NCBI RefSeq assembly: GCF_030718085.1
Contig: NZ_JAVAJF010000002.1
Span: 434,001-498,000, forward strand
Length of the DNA stretch: 64,000 nucleotides
Source: Marinobacter sp. MDS2
GTDB lineage: Bacteria; Pseudomonadota; Gammaproteobacteria; Pseudomonadales; Oleiphilaceae
Reading direction: 5' to 3'
Position numbers and translations under genes: made by a program. Shown in pieces: positions 1 through 9,057 of this stretch; the first letter of the stretch is position 1, and the number at the start of each line of letters is the position of its first letter. The notes beneath the pieces were generated by a model. It made no database searches and was not told where the DNA came from. It saw nothing but the letters and a program-made list of their open reading frames with translations.

Positions 1-1627
1 CTCTGAGTTTCAGGATGAATTCCGGTGGCTCAAAGGTATCCGGTTTCGCGCACTTCCAGTATTTATCGAACACCGTTAACCCGGTTTCGCCCTCAAGCAA
101 GATGCCGGGCTCTAGAAAATGGTACAGGTCGAGATAGCTCTGCACCTTGGTTTTCGACACTCGGCGTACAATATGTTCCGGCCCCAATTCTGAAGGATGT
201 TTCAAGCCAGAGGCTTCCAGCAGGTTCTGAAGGGCATCCAGCGTCTTGTTGTGGAAGTTGTACACCCGTTCGCTTTTCAGGGGCACGTCCAATTTGTTGC
301 CACGGCGCGGGTCCTGGGTGGCGACACCAGACGGGCAGCGGCCGGTGTGGCAGTTAAGCGCCTGAATGCAGCCCAAGGCGAACATGTAACCGCGTGCGGC
401 ATTGCACCAGTCAGCGCCCATGGCCAGTGTGCGAGCAATGTTGAAGGCTGAGGTGATTTTGCCAGCCGCGCCTATGGCGATGTCATCGCGCAGGTTGGCA
501 CCAACCAAAGTGTTGTGTACCAGCAGCAGAGCTTCGTTCAGCGGCATGCCCAGGCGATTAATGAACTCCAGCGGGGCAGCACCGGTACCACCTTCGCCGC
601 CATCGACAACGATAAAATCCGGCTTCTTGCCGGTTTTCAGCATGGCTTTGACGATCGCGAACCACTCCCACGGATGCCCGATGGCGAGTTTGAAGCCAAC
701 GGGTTTGCCACCGGAAAGCTCCCGCAGTTGCTCGATAAACTCAAGCAGCTCAATAGGGGTGGAAAACGCAGAGTGGCTAGACGGTGAAACGCAATCTTCG
801 CCCATGGGTACACCGCGTGCGTCAGCGATTTCAGCGGTGACTTTTTCGGCGGGAAGAATGCCGCCGTGGCCGGGTTTGGCCCCCTGAGATAGTTTGACCT
901 CTATCATTTTTACCTGATCCAGGCGGGCATTCTCCTGAAACCGCTCCGGGCTGAAGGTGCCATCCGGATGACGGCAGCCGAAGTAACCCGAACCAATCTC
1001 CCAGACCAAATCCCCGCCCGGTTCTTTGTGGTAACGAGAGATGGAGCCTTCACCGGTGTCATGGTAAAAACCGCCTTTCCTGGCCCCGGCGTTCAGGCTC
1101 AGTATGGCGTTCGCCGATAACGAACCAAAGCTCATGGCAGAAACGTTAAAAATGCTGGCGCTGTAAGGTTTTGCGCAATGTTTCCCGATCACTACCCGGA
1201 AGTCGTTGGACGGCAGTTTGGTGGGGGTGAGGGAGTGGTTCATCCACTCGAAGCCTTCTTCGTACATCGACAGTTGCGAACCGAACGGGCGTTTGTCGAG
1301 CACCCCTTTGGCGCGCTGATAAACAATGGCGCGCTGCTCACGCGAGAAAGGGCGTTCATCGGTATCCGATTGAATAAAGTACTGGCGAATCTCTGGCCCT
1401 ATGGATTCGAGCAGATACCGAAAGTTCGCCATGATTGGGTAGTTGCGGCTAACGGTGTGTTTTCGCTGCAGAAGATCTCTGGTGCCAAGGGCCGTCAGGG
1501 CAGCGAACACAAGTGGGAATAGGTATCCCGAGCCGGCCCACAATGAGAGCGGAAGGGAAATGAGCAGTCCCGCGATGCTGAGGGCGTAGGCGGAATAGCG
1601 AAAAGGGAAGGTGGTGGTCTTAACCAT
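1..1627 (-). CDS. FMN-binding glutamate synthase family protein (3' end cut by window edge)
   Basis: An open reading frame runs from an ATG at 1627 leftwards without a stop to base 1, giving 542 codons, so only the last few residues can be missing. The N-terminus has two hydrophobic segments (about residues 10-45), as in membrane-anchored members of the family. The rest matches the FMN-binding central domain of glutamate synthase: a stretch with NVSAMSFGSLS, a glycine-rich GGFYHDTGEGSIS segment, and KLSQGAKPGHGG, all typical of the FMN-binding barrel. The glutaminase domain of true GltB is absent, so an oxidoreductase of unknown substrate is the safer reading. It is divergent from the BCCT transporter gene. 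Confidence 0.9.
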   Translation of the reverse strand, partial: MVKTTTFPFRYSAYALSIAGLLISLPLSLWAGSGYLFPLVFAALTALGTRDLLQRKHTVSRNYPIMANFRYLLESIGPEIRQYFIQSDTDERPFSREQRAIVYQRAKGVLDKRPFGSQLSMYEEGFEWMNHSLTPTKLPSNDFRVVIGKHCAKPYSASIFNVSAMSFGSLSANAILSLNAGARKGGFYHDTGEGSISRYHKEPGGDLVWEIGSGYFGCRHPDGTFSPERFQENARLDQVKMIEVKLSQGAKPGHGGILPAEKVTAEIADARGVPMGEDCVSPSSHSAFSTPIELLEFIEQLRELSGGKPVGFKLAIGHPWEWFAIVKAMLKTGKKPDFIVVDGGEGGTGAAPLEFINRLGMPLNEALLLVHNTLVGANLRDDIAIGAAGKITSAFNIARTLAMGADWCNAARGYMFALGCIQALNCHTGRCPSGVATQDPRRGNKLDVPLKSERVYNFHNKTLDALQNLLEASGLKHPSELGPEHIVRRVSKTKVQSYLDLYHFLEPGILLEGETGLTVFDKYWKCAKPDTFEPPEFILKLR

Positions 1628-1743
1628 GAATACCTCTAAATGGCCCTGGAGGATGGGTGCTCCTCAGTATATGCCAGACAGGCCAACATGGAGCAAGCTG
1701 CTGAAAAGAATTGAAAAAAGACTTCGCCCTTTTTTGTGTGGTC

Positions 1744-1749
1744 TATAAT
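1744..1749 (+). promoter_or_regulatory. Candidate -10 box of the BCCT transporter promoter
   Basis: TATAAT lies about 150 bases before the transporter start. No good -35 hexamer stands at the usual spacing, so activator dependence or another start is possible. Confidence 0.4.
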
Positions 1750-1775
1750 TCTGTGAAGGGACGCGACACAAGGGG

Positions 1776-1801
1776 TACTTTGATGTTTTGAGATCAAAGT
1801 A
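1776..1801 (+). repeat. Perfect 9-bp inverted repeat in the BCCT transporter leader
   Basis: TACTTTGAT and ATCAAAGTA are exact reverse complements separated by 8 bases. There is no T-run after it, so it is not a simple terminator. Lying just downstream of a TATAAT box, it could be an operator or an mRNA hairpin controlling the transporter. Confidence 0.6.
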
Positions 1802-1894
1802 ATAGGATAACGCGCTTGTAATCTTTCGGGGCGGCTTGGAATAGCCTCTCATCATCCATCTTTCAGACATCACACCAAAACCAGGAGGCTCCAC

Positions 1895-3487
1895 GTGGGC
1901 GAGGTAGTGAAAGACGAATATCAAACGGACTACGTTGCAGGCCAGGATAATATCAATCCGTTTGGCCTGGACCTGCATAACTGGGTATTCCCGGTAACTG
2001 CAGTGGTTGTAGTGGCGTTTGTCATAGGAACTCTCATGTTTCCGGCTTTGGCCAAGGAAACGCTTGATGGAGCAAAGTGGGGAATTATCGCCAGTTTTGA
2101 CTGGTTCTTCCTGCTAAGCGCCAATATCTTCGTGATAGTGAGCCTTGCGCTTATCTTCATGCCAGTGGGTAAGATCCGTCTTGGCGGGCAAGATGCAAAG
2201 CCGGAGTTCACCCGAATTTCGTGGTTTGCCATGTTGTTCGCAGCGGGCATGGGTATCGGTCTTATGTTCTGGGCTGTTGCCGAGCCGGTGGCGTATTACA
2301 CCGGGTGGTATGAAACACCGTTTAATGTTGAGGCGAATTCCGAAGCGGCTCGTGATCTGGCTATGGGGTCTACCCTGTACCACTGGGGTCTGCACCCTTG
2401 GGCTATCTATGCGATCGTAGCCCTGTCGCTGGCATTCTTTGCGTTTAACAAGAACATGCCGCTGACCATTCGTTCTGCCTTTTTCCCGCTGCTGAAAGAC
2501 CGAGTGTGGGGCTGGCCGGGGCACATTATTGATGTGCTGGCGGTTGTGGCGACTATTTTTGGTTTGGCGACTTCCTTGGGTTTTGGTGCGCAGCAGGCCG
2601 CTTCAGGCTTGAACTACCTCTTTGATGTGGGCGCGGGTACCAACGTTCAGATGGCCATTATTGTGGGCGTAACGGCTCTGGCATTGATGTCGGTTCTGCG
2701 TGGACTTGATGGTGGTGTGAAGGTGTTGAGTAACATCAACATGATCACCGCTGCAGTATTGCTGGCTTTTATCGTATTTGCCGGCCCGACCATGACCATT
2801 CTGGAAACCATTTGGGTAACGTCGTCTTCTTATGTGACTAACGTCATTCCTTTGAGTAACCCGTTTGGCCGTGATGACTCCGCCTGGATGCAGGGCTGGA
2901 CTGTCTTCTACTGGGCTTGGTGGATCTCCTGGTCACCTTTCGTAGGTATGTTTATCGCACGTGTTTCCAAAGGTCGTACTGTACGTGAGTTTGTCACCGC
3001 AGTTCTGATCATCCCGACCGTGATTACGACAGTATGGATGAGTGGCTTTGGTGGTACTGCGCTAGAGCAGATTCAGAACGGTGTAGGTGTGCTGGCCGAG
3101 AAAGGACTCACAGATGTTTCACTGGCAACCTTCCAGATGTTCGAAGGTTTGCCGCTGACCGGCATTATCTCCTTTGTGGGCATCATTCTGGTGTTGGTGT
3201 TCTTTGTGACCTCATCGGATTCCGGTTCACTGGTAATCGACAGCATCACTGCTGGCGGTAAAACCGATGCACCGACAGCTCAGCGTGTGTTCTGGGTTGT
3301 TATGGAGGGGGCCATTGCCGCTGCGTTGATCTTCGGTGGCGGTGATGATGCTCTGGGCGCTATCCAAGCGGTGGCAATCAGTGCCGGTCTGCCGTTTACC
3401 CTGATCTTGCTGATCATGACGTGGGGCTTGCTCAAGGGGCTTTCCCAAGAGCGAAAACTACTGGTCCAGCGGGGCGAATTGCTCTGA
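1895..3487 (+). CDS. BCCT family betaine/carnitine/choline-type transporter
   Basis: A 530-residue, roughly 12-helix inner-membrane protein. It carries the family segments GMGIGLMFWAVAEP (about residues 112-125) and the long WAWWISWSPFVGMFIAR signature (about residues 344-360), with tryptophans of the kind that form the aromatic substrate box. BCCT carriers take up quaternary ammonium osmolytes, usually with Na+. The start is a GTG placed 6 bases after a strong AGGAGG at 1883-1888. It stands alone and ends in a bidirectional terminator. The leader holds an inverted repeat that may mediate control. The exact substrate cannot be told from sequence alone. Confidence 0.93.
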   Translation: MGEVVKDEYQTDYVAGQDNINPFGLDLHNWVFPVTAVVVVAFVIGTLMFPALAKETLDGAKWGIIASFDWFFLLSANIFVIVSLALIFMPVGKIRLGGQDAKPEFTRISWFAMLFAAGMGIGLMFWAVAEPVAYYTGWYETPFNVEANSEAARDLAMGSTLYHWGLHPWAIYAIVALSLAFFAFNKNMPLTIRSAFFPLLKDRVWGWPGHIIDVLAVVATIFGLATSLGFGAQQAASGLNYLFDVGAGTNVQMAIIVGVTALALMSVLRGLDGGVKVLSNINMITAAVLLAFIVFAGPTMTILETIWVTSSSYVTNVIPLSNPFGRDDSAWMQGWTVFYWAWWISWSPFVGMFIARVSKGRTVREFVTAVLIIPTVITTVWMSGFGGTALEQIQNGVGVLAEKGLTDVSLATFQMFEGLPLTGIISFVGIILVLVFFVTSSDSGSLVIDSITAGGKTDAPTAQRVFWVVMEGAIAAALIFGGGDDALGAIQAVAISAGLPFTLILLIMTWGLLKGLSQERKLLVQRGELL

Positions 3488-3502
3488 TCGACTGAGTTAG
3501 GT

Positions 3503-3539
3503 AAAAAAACCGAAGCTTGATTGGCTTCGGTTTTTTTTT
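3503..3539. terminator. Bidirectional rho-independent terminator
   Basis: CCGAAGC and GCTTCGG form a 7-bp stem with a 7-base loop, flanked by A7 on one side and T9 on the other, so it can serve both the transporter and the convergent operon. Confidence 0.92.
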
Positions 3540-3556
3540 GTCTGAATGCAAGCTTA

Positions 3557-4504
3557 TTACATTCGGCTGAAGCTATTCATCGCAAACTGCGCTCGTTCGC
3601 GCGGGCTGAAATGAGGGCGCTTTAACCCCTCGATCGCTTTTAGGCGCGGCATCAAACCACAGCCGTTAGCCATTTGAATCGCCAAGCCGGGGCGGGCGTT
3701 CAGCTCCAGCAACAAGGGGCCTTGGTGGGCATCGACCACCAAATCCACACCCATATAGCCCAGGCCGGTCGCTTCATAACAGCGGGCGGCCATTTCCAGC
3801 ATGTTCTCCCAAGATTCAATCTGAATGTTCTCGAGAGCCAGCCCGGTATCCGGGTGGAGGGTGATGGGGCGGTTAAACTGAACGGCGTTCAGGCTTCGGC
3901 CGGTGCCGAGATCCAGGCCGACACCGACGGCGCCTTGATGCAGGTTCGCTTTGCCGTCCGAGGCTTTGGTGGCTAGCCTTAGCATGGCCATGATGGGGTA
4001 TCCCTGAAATACAATGATGCGAATGTCCGGCACACCTTGGAAGGAATACTTGGCGAGATCGGGTGAGGACTCCACCAGATCTTCGACAATCGCCACATCC
4101 GGCGTGCCGGCCAGAGAGTAAAGCCCGGCCAGAATATTGGTCAGGTGCCGCTCCAGCATGGCAACGGGGATTCGGGCGCCAGACGCTTTGATGAAGTCGT
4201 CACCATCACGACCGGTGATTACAGTGATGCCTTTTCCGCCTGAGCCTTTGGCGGGCTTGATGGCAAAACCGGAGAGGTCCTCGGCCATTTCGCGGAAGTG
4301 GGAAATCTCGTGCTGCTGGCGCACCACCTGGAGAAGTTTCGGCGTTTTAACGTCGTATTCGCCTACGGCGAGCTTGGTCTTCAGTTTGTTATCAACCAAG
4401 GGGTACGACGAGCGGTCATTGTACCGGGCAATGTAATCCACATTGCGCCGGTTCATGTTCAGCATCCCGATTCGATTCAGCCTGCGAGGGGAAATCCAGT
4501 CCAT
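3557..4504 (-). CDS. RimK-like ATP-grasp alpha-L-glutamate ligase-like protein
   Basis: A 315-residue ATP-grasp protein. Visible parts are the glycine-rich ATP loop KPAKGSGGKGI (about residues 82-92) and the C-terminal Mg-binding LLLELNARPGL (about residues 267-277), as in RimK-type ligases that add amino acids to a carboxylate. It is the last gene of a three-gene operon with a 7TM transglutaminase-like protein, starting one base after that gene ends, and a retropepsin-like protease. This trio is conserved in many gammaproteobacteria, but its substrate is not known to me. A role in peptide ligation and cleavage at the envelope is inference. Confidence 0.85.
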   Translation of the reverse strand: MDWISPRRLNRIGMLNMNRRNVDYIARYNDRSSYPLVDNKLKTKLAVGEYDVKTPKLLQVVRQQHEISHFREMAEDLSGFAIKPAKGSGGKGITVITGRDGDDFIKASGARIPVAMLERHLTNILAGLYSLAGTPDVAIVEDLVESSPDLAKYSFQGVPDIRIIVFQGYPIMAMLRLATKASDGKANLHQGAVGVGLDLGTGRSLNAVQFNRPITLHPDTGLALENIQIESWENMLEMAARCYEATGLGYMGVDLVVDAHQGPLLLELNARPGLAIQMANGCGLMPRLKAIEGLKRPHFSPRERAQFAMNSFSRM

Positions 4505-4505
4505 A

Positions 4506-6023
4506 TCAGTCGTAGGCCTTCATCGGGTTGAATCGACGAAGCTCGCTGAGTTTGTAGCCTGTGTACTGGCCCATCAGCAGAATCAGCCCCAGAATGACCA
4601 GGTGCAATTCCGGGAAGTTGAAGGTCAAGTGACCCGCCAGCGGCCGGCTCATGGCGAGGTAGGCGCAAATGGCAACAAACAAGCTGCCCGCGCCTTGTAC
4701 CGCGACTTCACGGGGGCCTTCTTCCTCCCAGAGGATCGACATACGCTCGATGGTCCAGGCAATGATCACCGTGGGGAAGAAGGTCACGGTCATGCCGGTG
4801 TTGAAGCCCATTTGGTAGCCGACGATGCTCAAACCGGCGGTGATGAATATCACCAGTATGATCAGCGCCGAGATTCGGGAAACGAGAAGCAAATTAAGGC
4901 TTGATAGATAACCCCTGAGCAGTAGACCTATGGCAACTACGGACAGGAAGGCGATCAGCCCGGGTACCAGTGTGGTTTGCACAAAGGCAACGGCAATCAA
5001 TACCGGCATGAAGGTGCCGGACGTGCGAACGCCGATCACCATGCGCATAAATGCGACCATTAGGGCACCGATTGGCAGCAGCAACAGCATTCTGAACATG
5101 CTTTGTTCTTCAATGGGCAACTGGTAAAAACTGAGTGCACTCAGGCCGTTGGAGGCCGCTTCCCGCGCTGCTAACTGCAACGCCGGGATTGTCTGCCGGA
5201 GCATGGAAAAGCTGACTTGAGAGTTGTCGCCGCCCACTACGTCCAGCAGGGATTCCGAGCCTTGGCGCCATAGCAGAAGGTGCTCCGGAACACCTTGTTC
5301 TGCCGTACGCGGGTCAAACGTTAGCCAGCGCTCGCCGTTATAGATCTGAATGAAAGGGACAAGGTGCTGGCGCCGGCGCGCATCTTCAAGTTTGAGTGCG
5401 TCCGCCGTGCGAGCGGCGATGCCTGCGTGATTCAGCATCCTGACCAGAATTTGCAGGTAATTTTCATCAGACACCAGCATGGTGGAATTCTGGGTGCGGT
5501 TGTCTGGCTGCATGAGGGTGATCAGCTCCCGGGTCAGGCTTTCGGGTGAGCTGGAACGTTCTGTTGCTTGGCTAAGTAGCTCCCTTACCGCGGTGGCTTG
5601 TGGCTCTTCCCAGAAGACCGTTTGGGGCTGGGGCGGGCGTTTAGGTGGCTGCTGAACGATGCTGTCATCAGGTACGAATTGGGTTTTGAAGTAAAGGGTT
5701 TGTGGGCCAGTGACTTCACGTTTTGTCCATTCTGCACGTCGGCTGCCGTTGTTCTCAAGGATAGAGAAACCGTATCCGGGCGAGGCCGCCTGCTCGGTTA
5801 AAATACGAAAGCCGGGAGGTTGTTGCGGTACATGCAGGTTAACCTGCGCCGATTCGCCATACCCTTGAAAATCCACTCGGGCTTCAACCATCCAAACCGG
5901 TTGCTGTTCGCCGGTCATCCAGGGGATGCCCATCTCGAAATGTCGCCAGGTGGCCACGGAAAGCCCTGCGGTAATGAGCAGGAACACGGCCACATAAAAT
6001 GGAATGCGGGACCTCACGGTCAT
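4506..6023 (-). CDS. Inactive transglutaminase-like domain fused to seven membrane helices
   Basis: A 505-residue protein. It has an N-terminal membrane anchor (about residues 8-25), a periplasmic region of about 280 residues ending in a transglutaminase-like segment (around YLQILVRMLNHAGI and WLTFDPR, about residues 190-240), then seven predicted helices from about residue 310 to near the C-terminus. The segment where a catalytic cysteine would be expected has none that I can see, matching the family described as inactive transglutaminase fused to 7TM. It overlaps the upstream protease gene by 4 bases, so the two are probably translationally coupled. Function unknown; probably a membrane partner of the ligase and protease. 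Confidence 0.85.
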   Translation of the reverse strand: MTVRSRIPFYVAVFLLITAGLSVATWRHFEMGIPWMTGEQQPVWMVEARVDFQGYGESAQVNLHVPQQPPGFRILTEQAASPGYGFSILENNGSRRAEWTKREVTGPQTLYFKTQFVPDDSIVQQPPKRPPQPQTVFWEEPQATAVRELLSQATERSSSPESLTRELITLMQPDNRTQNSTMLVSDENYLQILVRMLNHAGIAARTADALKLEDARRRQHLVPFIQIYNGERWLTFDPRTAEQGVPEHLLLWRQGSESLLDVVGGDNSQVSFSMLRQTIPALQLAAREAASNGLSALSFYQLPIEEQSMFRMLLLLPIGALMVAFMRMVIGVRTSGTFMPVLIAVAFVQTTLVPGLIAFLSVVAIGLLLRGYLSSLNLLLVSRISALIILVIFITAGLSIVGYQMGFNTGMTVTFFPTVIIAWTIERMSILWEEEGPREVAVQGAGSLFVAICAYLAMSRPLAGHLTFNFPELHLVILGLILLMGQYTGYKLSELRRFNPMKAYD

Positions 6024-6823
6024 GCGTCATCTCCCGTTTGGGTTTTATTGCGGTAACTCTTGGGAAGTTCGGTCGCGAATTCTTTCCCCACATCGATCAG
6101 CATGACGTCGCGCAACACGTTGCGGCCAATCAAGACTTCGTAGGTGAGGTTGGTGCGATCGGCAAGGGTAAACTCCGCAACTTGCTCATGATCGCCAATG
6201 GCAAACTGAAGCTCTACCACAACGCGGCGTTCGGCTTCATCGGCAGCGGATTGGATAATTTTAACGCGGCGGGAAATTTCTTTCTCCAGAGTGACCCATT
6301 CTTCACCGGAGCTGCCAGGCACCGGGACTTCAAACCGTACCCAGTTGCCGCCATCGCGTTCAAAGCGCTTTACATTTCGGGTGTGTATTGACGAGGTTTC
6401 TGCACCGCTGTCGATTCGGGCGGTATAGACTGTTCCGGCGTCGGCCAGATACAGTTTCTCGACCTCTCCCACAACAACCTTGCCTTTCAGGCGATCAGCC
6501 CGGCCAGTGTCTTTGGGCACCGGAGGACAGCTTCGTTGAACAACCGGCGGGCAGGTGGGTTTTTCGACTTGGGTGGCGATCGCATCCAGAATCGTTTGAG
6601 TGGATTGCTTTTGGTGGCCGAGCAGTTGTTCCTGGCGCACGCCGGCGTTGCTTTCCATTGTCACCAGAGTGGCTCGCTGTTTGTTGAGCGATGCTCGAAT
6701 GTCATCGACCCCTTCCTTGGGCACCATAAAATATTGGTCCGCAGTACATCCGGTTAAAGCAAGAAAAAACGCTGTCATGCCGAAAGCAATTAGTGGTCGA
6801 GGTTTGAAGAACCTGTCACCCAT
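6020..6823 (-). CDS. Retropepsin-like (RimB-type, so-called ATP-dependent zinc) protease, lipoprotein
   Basis: The ATG at 6823 is chosen because AGGGG lies 8 bases upstream and the following residues make a lipoprotein signal ending in LTGC; a longer frame from 6886 exists. After a linker of about 100 residues comes the protease domain. It carries ARIDSGAETSSIH with the D-S-G-A of retropepsin-like aspartic peptidases, and ends with VLIGRNVLRD. The historical family name, ATP-dependent zinc protease, is not supported by any visible ATP or zinc motif. First gene of the operon with the transglutaminase-like and ligase-like proteins; it probably acts in the periplasm. Confidence 0.85.
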   Translation of the reverse strand: MGDRFFKPRPLIAFGMTAFFLALTGCTADQYFMVPKEGVDDIRASLNKQRATLVTMESNAGVRQEQLLGHQKQSTQTILDAIATQVEKPTCPPVVQRSCPPVPKDTGRADRLKGKVVVGEVEKLYLADAGTVYTARIDSGAETSSIHTRNVKRFERDGGNWVRFEVPVPGSSGEEWVTLEKEISRRVKIIQSAADEAERRVVVELQFAIGDHEQVAEFTLADRTNLTYEVLIGRNVLRDVMLIDVGKEFATELPKSYRNKTQTGDDA

Positions 6824-6961
6824 GAATATCCCCTGAATTGGCTGCTCGATAAACCGGTTGTGGAGTTTGTGCCGGTCAGCCTTCATTGTGTTGTCGGTCA
6901 GGAGGATGAGTATACTACAAGCTGGATGTTCGACGCCTTTACAGATGGTTAAGGCGCAGGC

Positions 6962-7345
6962 TTATTTGCCAAGAAACGAACCCGTTCCCAGAGTGGTTTC
7001 CGAGCGCAGGTATTCCTGAATCACTGGTGAACAATTGAGGTAGAACAAGAGCAGCTCACGTTGAATATCCTGATCCTGGATTCGGGAGGCATAGCCGATC
7101 ACTGCTTTTAGTGTTTCGTCGTCTGCTGCCGGGTTCTCTGGCGCCGCGAATGATTGATCGTAACGGTCGCGCAACAGCTGGTTCAGCCGCTCAAGGTGAA
7201 ATTCGCCGGTATGGGTGATGTGAGGCAGCACCTTGGCCCCGCTGCGACGGCCGGGCGTTTGGCATTGCGCCCAGCTGGTTTCCTCTGCAGTGGCTTCTGT
7301 TTGCAGAAGTTCCGATTCCAGTTTTCTCCAGAGTTCTTTCAACAT
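6962..7345 (-). CDS. Hypothetical protein
   Basis: A 127-residue soluble, acidic protein that I do not recognise. The start at 7345 (MLKELWRKL) has AGGA 8 bases before it, while the longer frame from 7387 begins with a TTG lacking a ribosome site. The C-terminal half is helical in character, including a stretch with RELLLFYLNCSP. It is divergent from rmuC with a gap of about 250 bases. Confidence 0.6.
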   Translation of the reverse strand: MLKELWRKLESELLQTEATAEETSWAQCQTPGRRSGAKVLPHITHTGEFHLERLNQLLRDRYDQSFAAPENPAADDETLKAVIGYASRIQDQDIQRELLLFYLNCSPVIQEYLRSETTLGTGSFLGK

Positions 7346-7598
7346 GCTCGAGTCCTGCAGATGAGCATTTGGTTGGCGTGCCATCAAAAAATGAATCGCT
7401 GTTTCATTCTTTTTAGATGAATTTACCCCTTGCGTCTAGAGCGACGTCCGTCAATTGCGTTAAATGCCAAACAGTCGAGGCTGTTATTGCGGCGCTTTTC
7501 CAATTTCCCCCAAAATCAGATCTCTGGGTTAGACTGTCAGGCTTTGGCTATTGATAACCGCCTTGATTCATCTGTTGAATGTTCAGGAGTTGCCGTAA

Positions 7599-9053
7599 GT
7601 GGTAGAGGGATTCGCTCAATTCAGTGCAGCCAACCCGGAAATGGTTCTCGGGGTTGGTGCGGTTTTGCTGGCCGTTTGCTTGGGTTTGCTCGGCTTGTTG
7701 GTTCACAGAACGTCCCGGTTAAACGCCGCCCATCAAGCGCGCGCTTTGCATGATCAAGAAATCCGGTATCTGGAAACAAACTTGGCCGAGAAGCAGGATC
7801 GTGCAGAGAAGCTGGAGCATGCGGTAGAAAACTGGCGGGATCAGGTTGCGGTTTTGAAGGCCGATCTTCGTGAGCAGCAGGTGACTCTGGACAAGGAGCG
7901 CCGCGCCGCCAGAGAAAAGCTCGAGTTGCTGGAAAAGAATCGGGACAGCCTCAAGCAGGAATTCGAGAATCTGGCTAATCGCATCTTCGAGCAGAAGAGC
8001 GAGCGCTTCAGTCAGCAATCGAAAACCAATCTGGATGCTTTGCTGACGCCGTTTCGAGACCAGCTGCAGGATTTCCGAAAGCGGGTAGAAGATGTGTACA
8101 CCACAGAAACCCGCGATCGCCAAGCCCTGCGCAGCGAGATTAAATCACTGCAGGACCTGAACCGACAGATTACCGAAGAAGCTGCCAACCTCACGAAAGC
8201 GCTGAAGGGCGATAAAAAGGTACAGGGCAACTGGGGCGAATTGATTCTCGAACGGGTGCTTGAGCGTTCGGGATTGCGCAAAGGCATTGAGTACGAAACT
8301 CAGGGCAGCTATCGGGACAGCGACAACCAGCTGTTGCGCCCGGATGTCATCGTTCACCTGCCAGACCAGCGCAATCTGGTGGTGGATTCCAAGGTGTCGC
8401 TGGTGGCTTACCAGCAATGGGTGATCGCCGACGATGACGAAACTCGCGAACAAGCGCTGAAACAACACGTTGAAGCGGTGAGAAACCACATTCGCACCCT
8501 GAGCGAGAAAGATTACAGTCAGCTCAACGGGCTTCATTCGCCGGATTTCGTGCTCTTGTTTATGCCTATTGAGCCTGCGTTTGTAGCGGCTTTTCAGCAA
8601 GATGATAACTTGTTCGCTGAAGCATTCGAGAGAAAGATTATTGTGGTAACACCTACCACTCTGTTGGCGACGTTGCGCACCATCGAGAATATTTGGCGCT
8701 ACGAGCGGCAAAGCCAGAACGCACGCCGTATTGCCGAACGCGCGGGCGCAGTTTACGACAAGTTGCGAGTGTTTGTGGAAGCCATGGAACGACTTGGCAG
8801 TCAGCTGCATACGGCGCAAGGTACGTATGATAATGCGATGAATACCCTGACCCGAGGCCGTGGTAATCTAATCTCTCAAGCTAACAGGTTTGTGGAGCTG
8901 GGTGTTCGGGTGAAAAAGGAACTGCCAAAAAGCATTGTTGAACAGGCTGAGGTTGATGCCGACGATGTTGAGAGTGCGGGCGAGCCCGAATCACGCCGTG
9001 ACGCAGAGTCAGTGGACATGATTTCAAACGGCACCGATAGTCATCAGGAGTAG
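7599..9053 (+). CDS. rmuC: DNA recombination protein RmuC
   Basis: A 484-residue protein with the RmuC layout. An N-terminal membrane helix (about residues 15-34) is followed by a long coiled coil (about residues 45-200). The conserved nuclease-fold domain contains GNWGELILERVLERSGL, a YRPDVIVHLPD-like segment and VVDSKVSL (about residues 205-265). RmuC limits inversions and other rearrangements and is thought to be an endonuclease acting near the membrane. The start is a GTG 9 bases after AGGAG. A hypothetical exported protein follows after 4 bases and is probably cotranscribed. Confidence 0.95.
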   Translation: MVEGFAQFSAANPEMVLGVGAVLLAVCLGLLGLLVHRTSRLNAAHQARALHDQEIRYLETNLAEKQDRAEKLEHAVENWRDQVAVLKADLREQQVTLDKERRAAREKLELLEKNRDSLKQEFENLANRIFEQKSERFSQQSKTNLDALLTPFRDQLQDFRKRVEDVYTTETRDRQALRSEIKSLQDLNRQITEEAANLTKALKGDKKVQGNWGELILERVLERSGLRKGIEYETQGSYRDSDNQLLRPDVIVHLPDQRNLVVDSKVSLVAYQQWVIADDDETREQALKQHVEAVRNHIRTLSEKDYSQLNGLHSPDFVLLFMPIEPAFVAAFQQDDNLFAEAFERKIIVVTPTTLLATLRTIENIWRYERQSQNARRIAERAGAVYDKLRVFVEAMERLGSQLHTAQGTYDNAMNTLTRGRGNLISQANRFVELGVRVKKELPKSIVEQAEVDADDVESAGEPESRRDAESVDMISNGTDSHQE

Positions 9054-9057
9054 CAGT

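Noticed and set aside
25..1522. Several plus-strand frames at the left edge
   Set aside because: They are shadows of the minus-strand FMN-binding gene, which runs off the window and shows clear family motifs.
8145..8819. Antisense frame opposite rmuC
   Set aside because: Shadow of a conserved gene on the plus strand.
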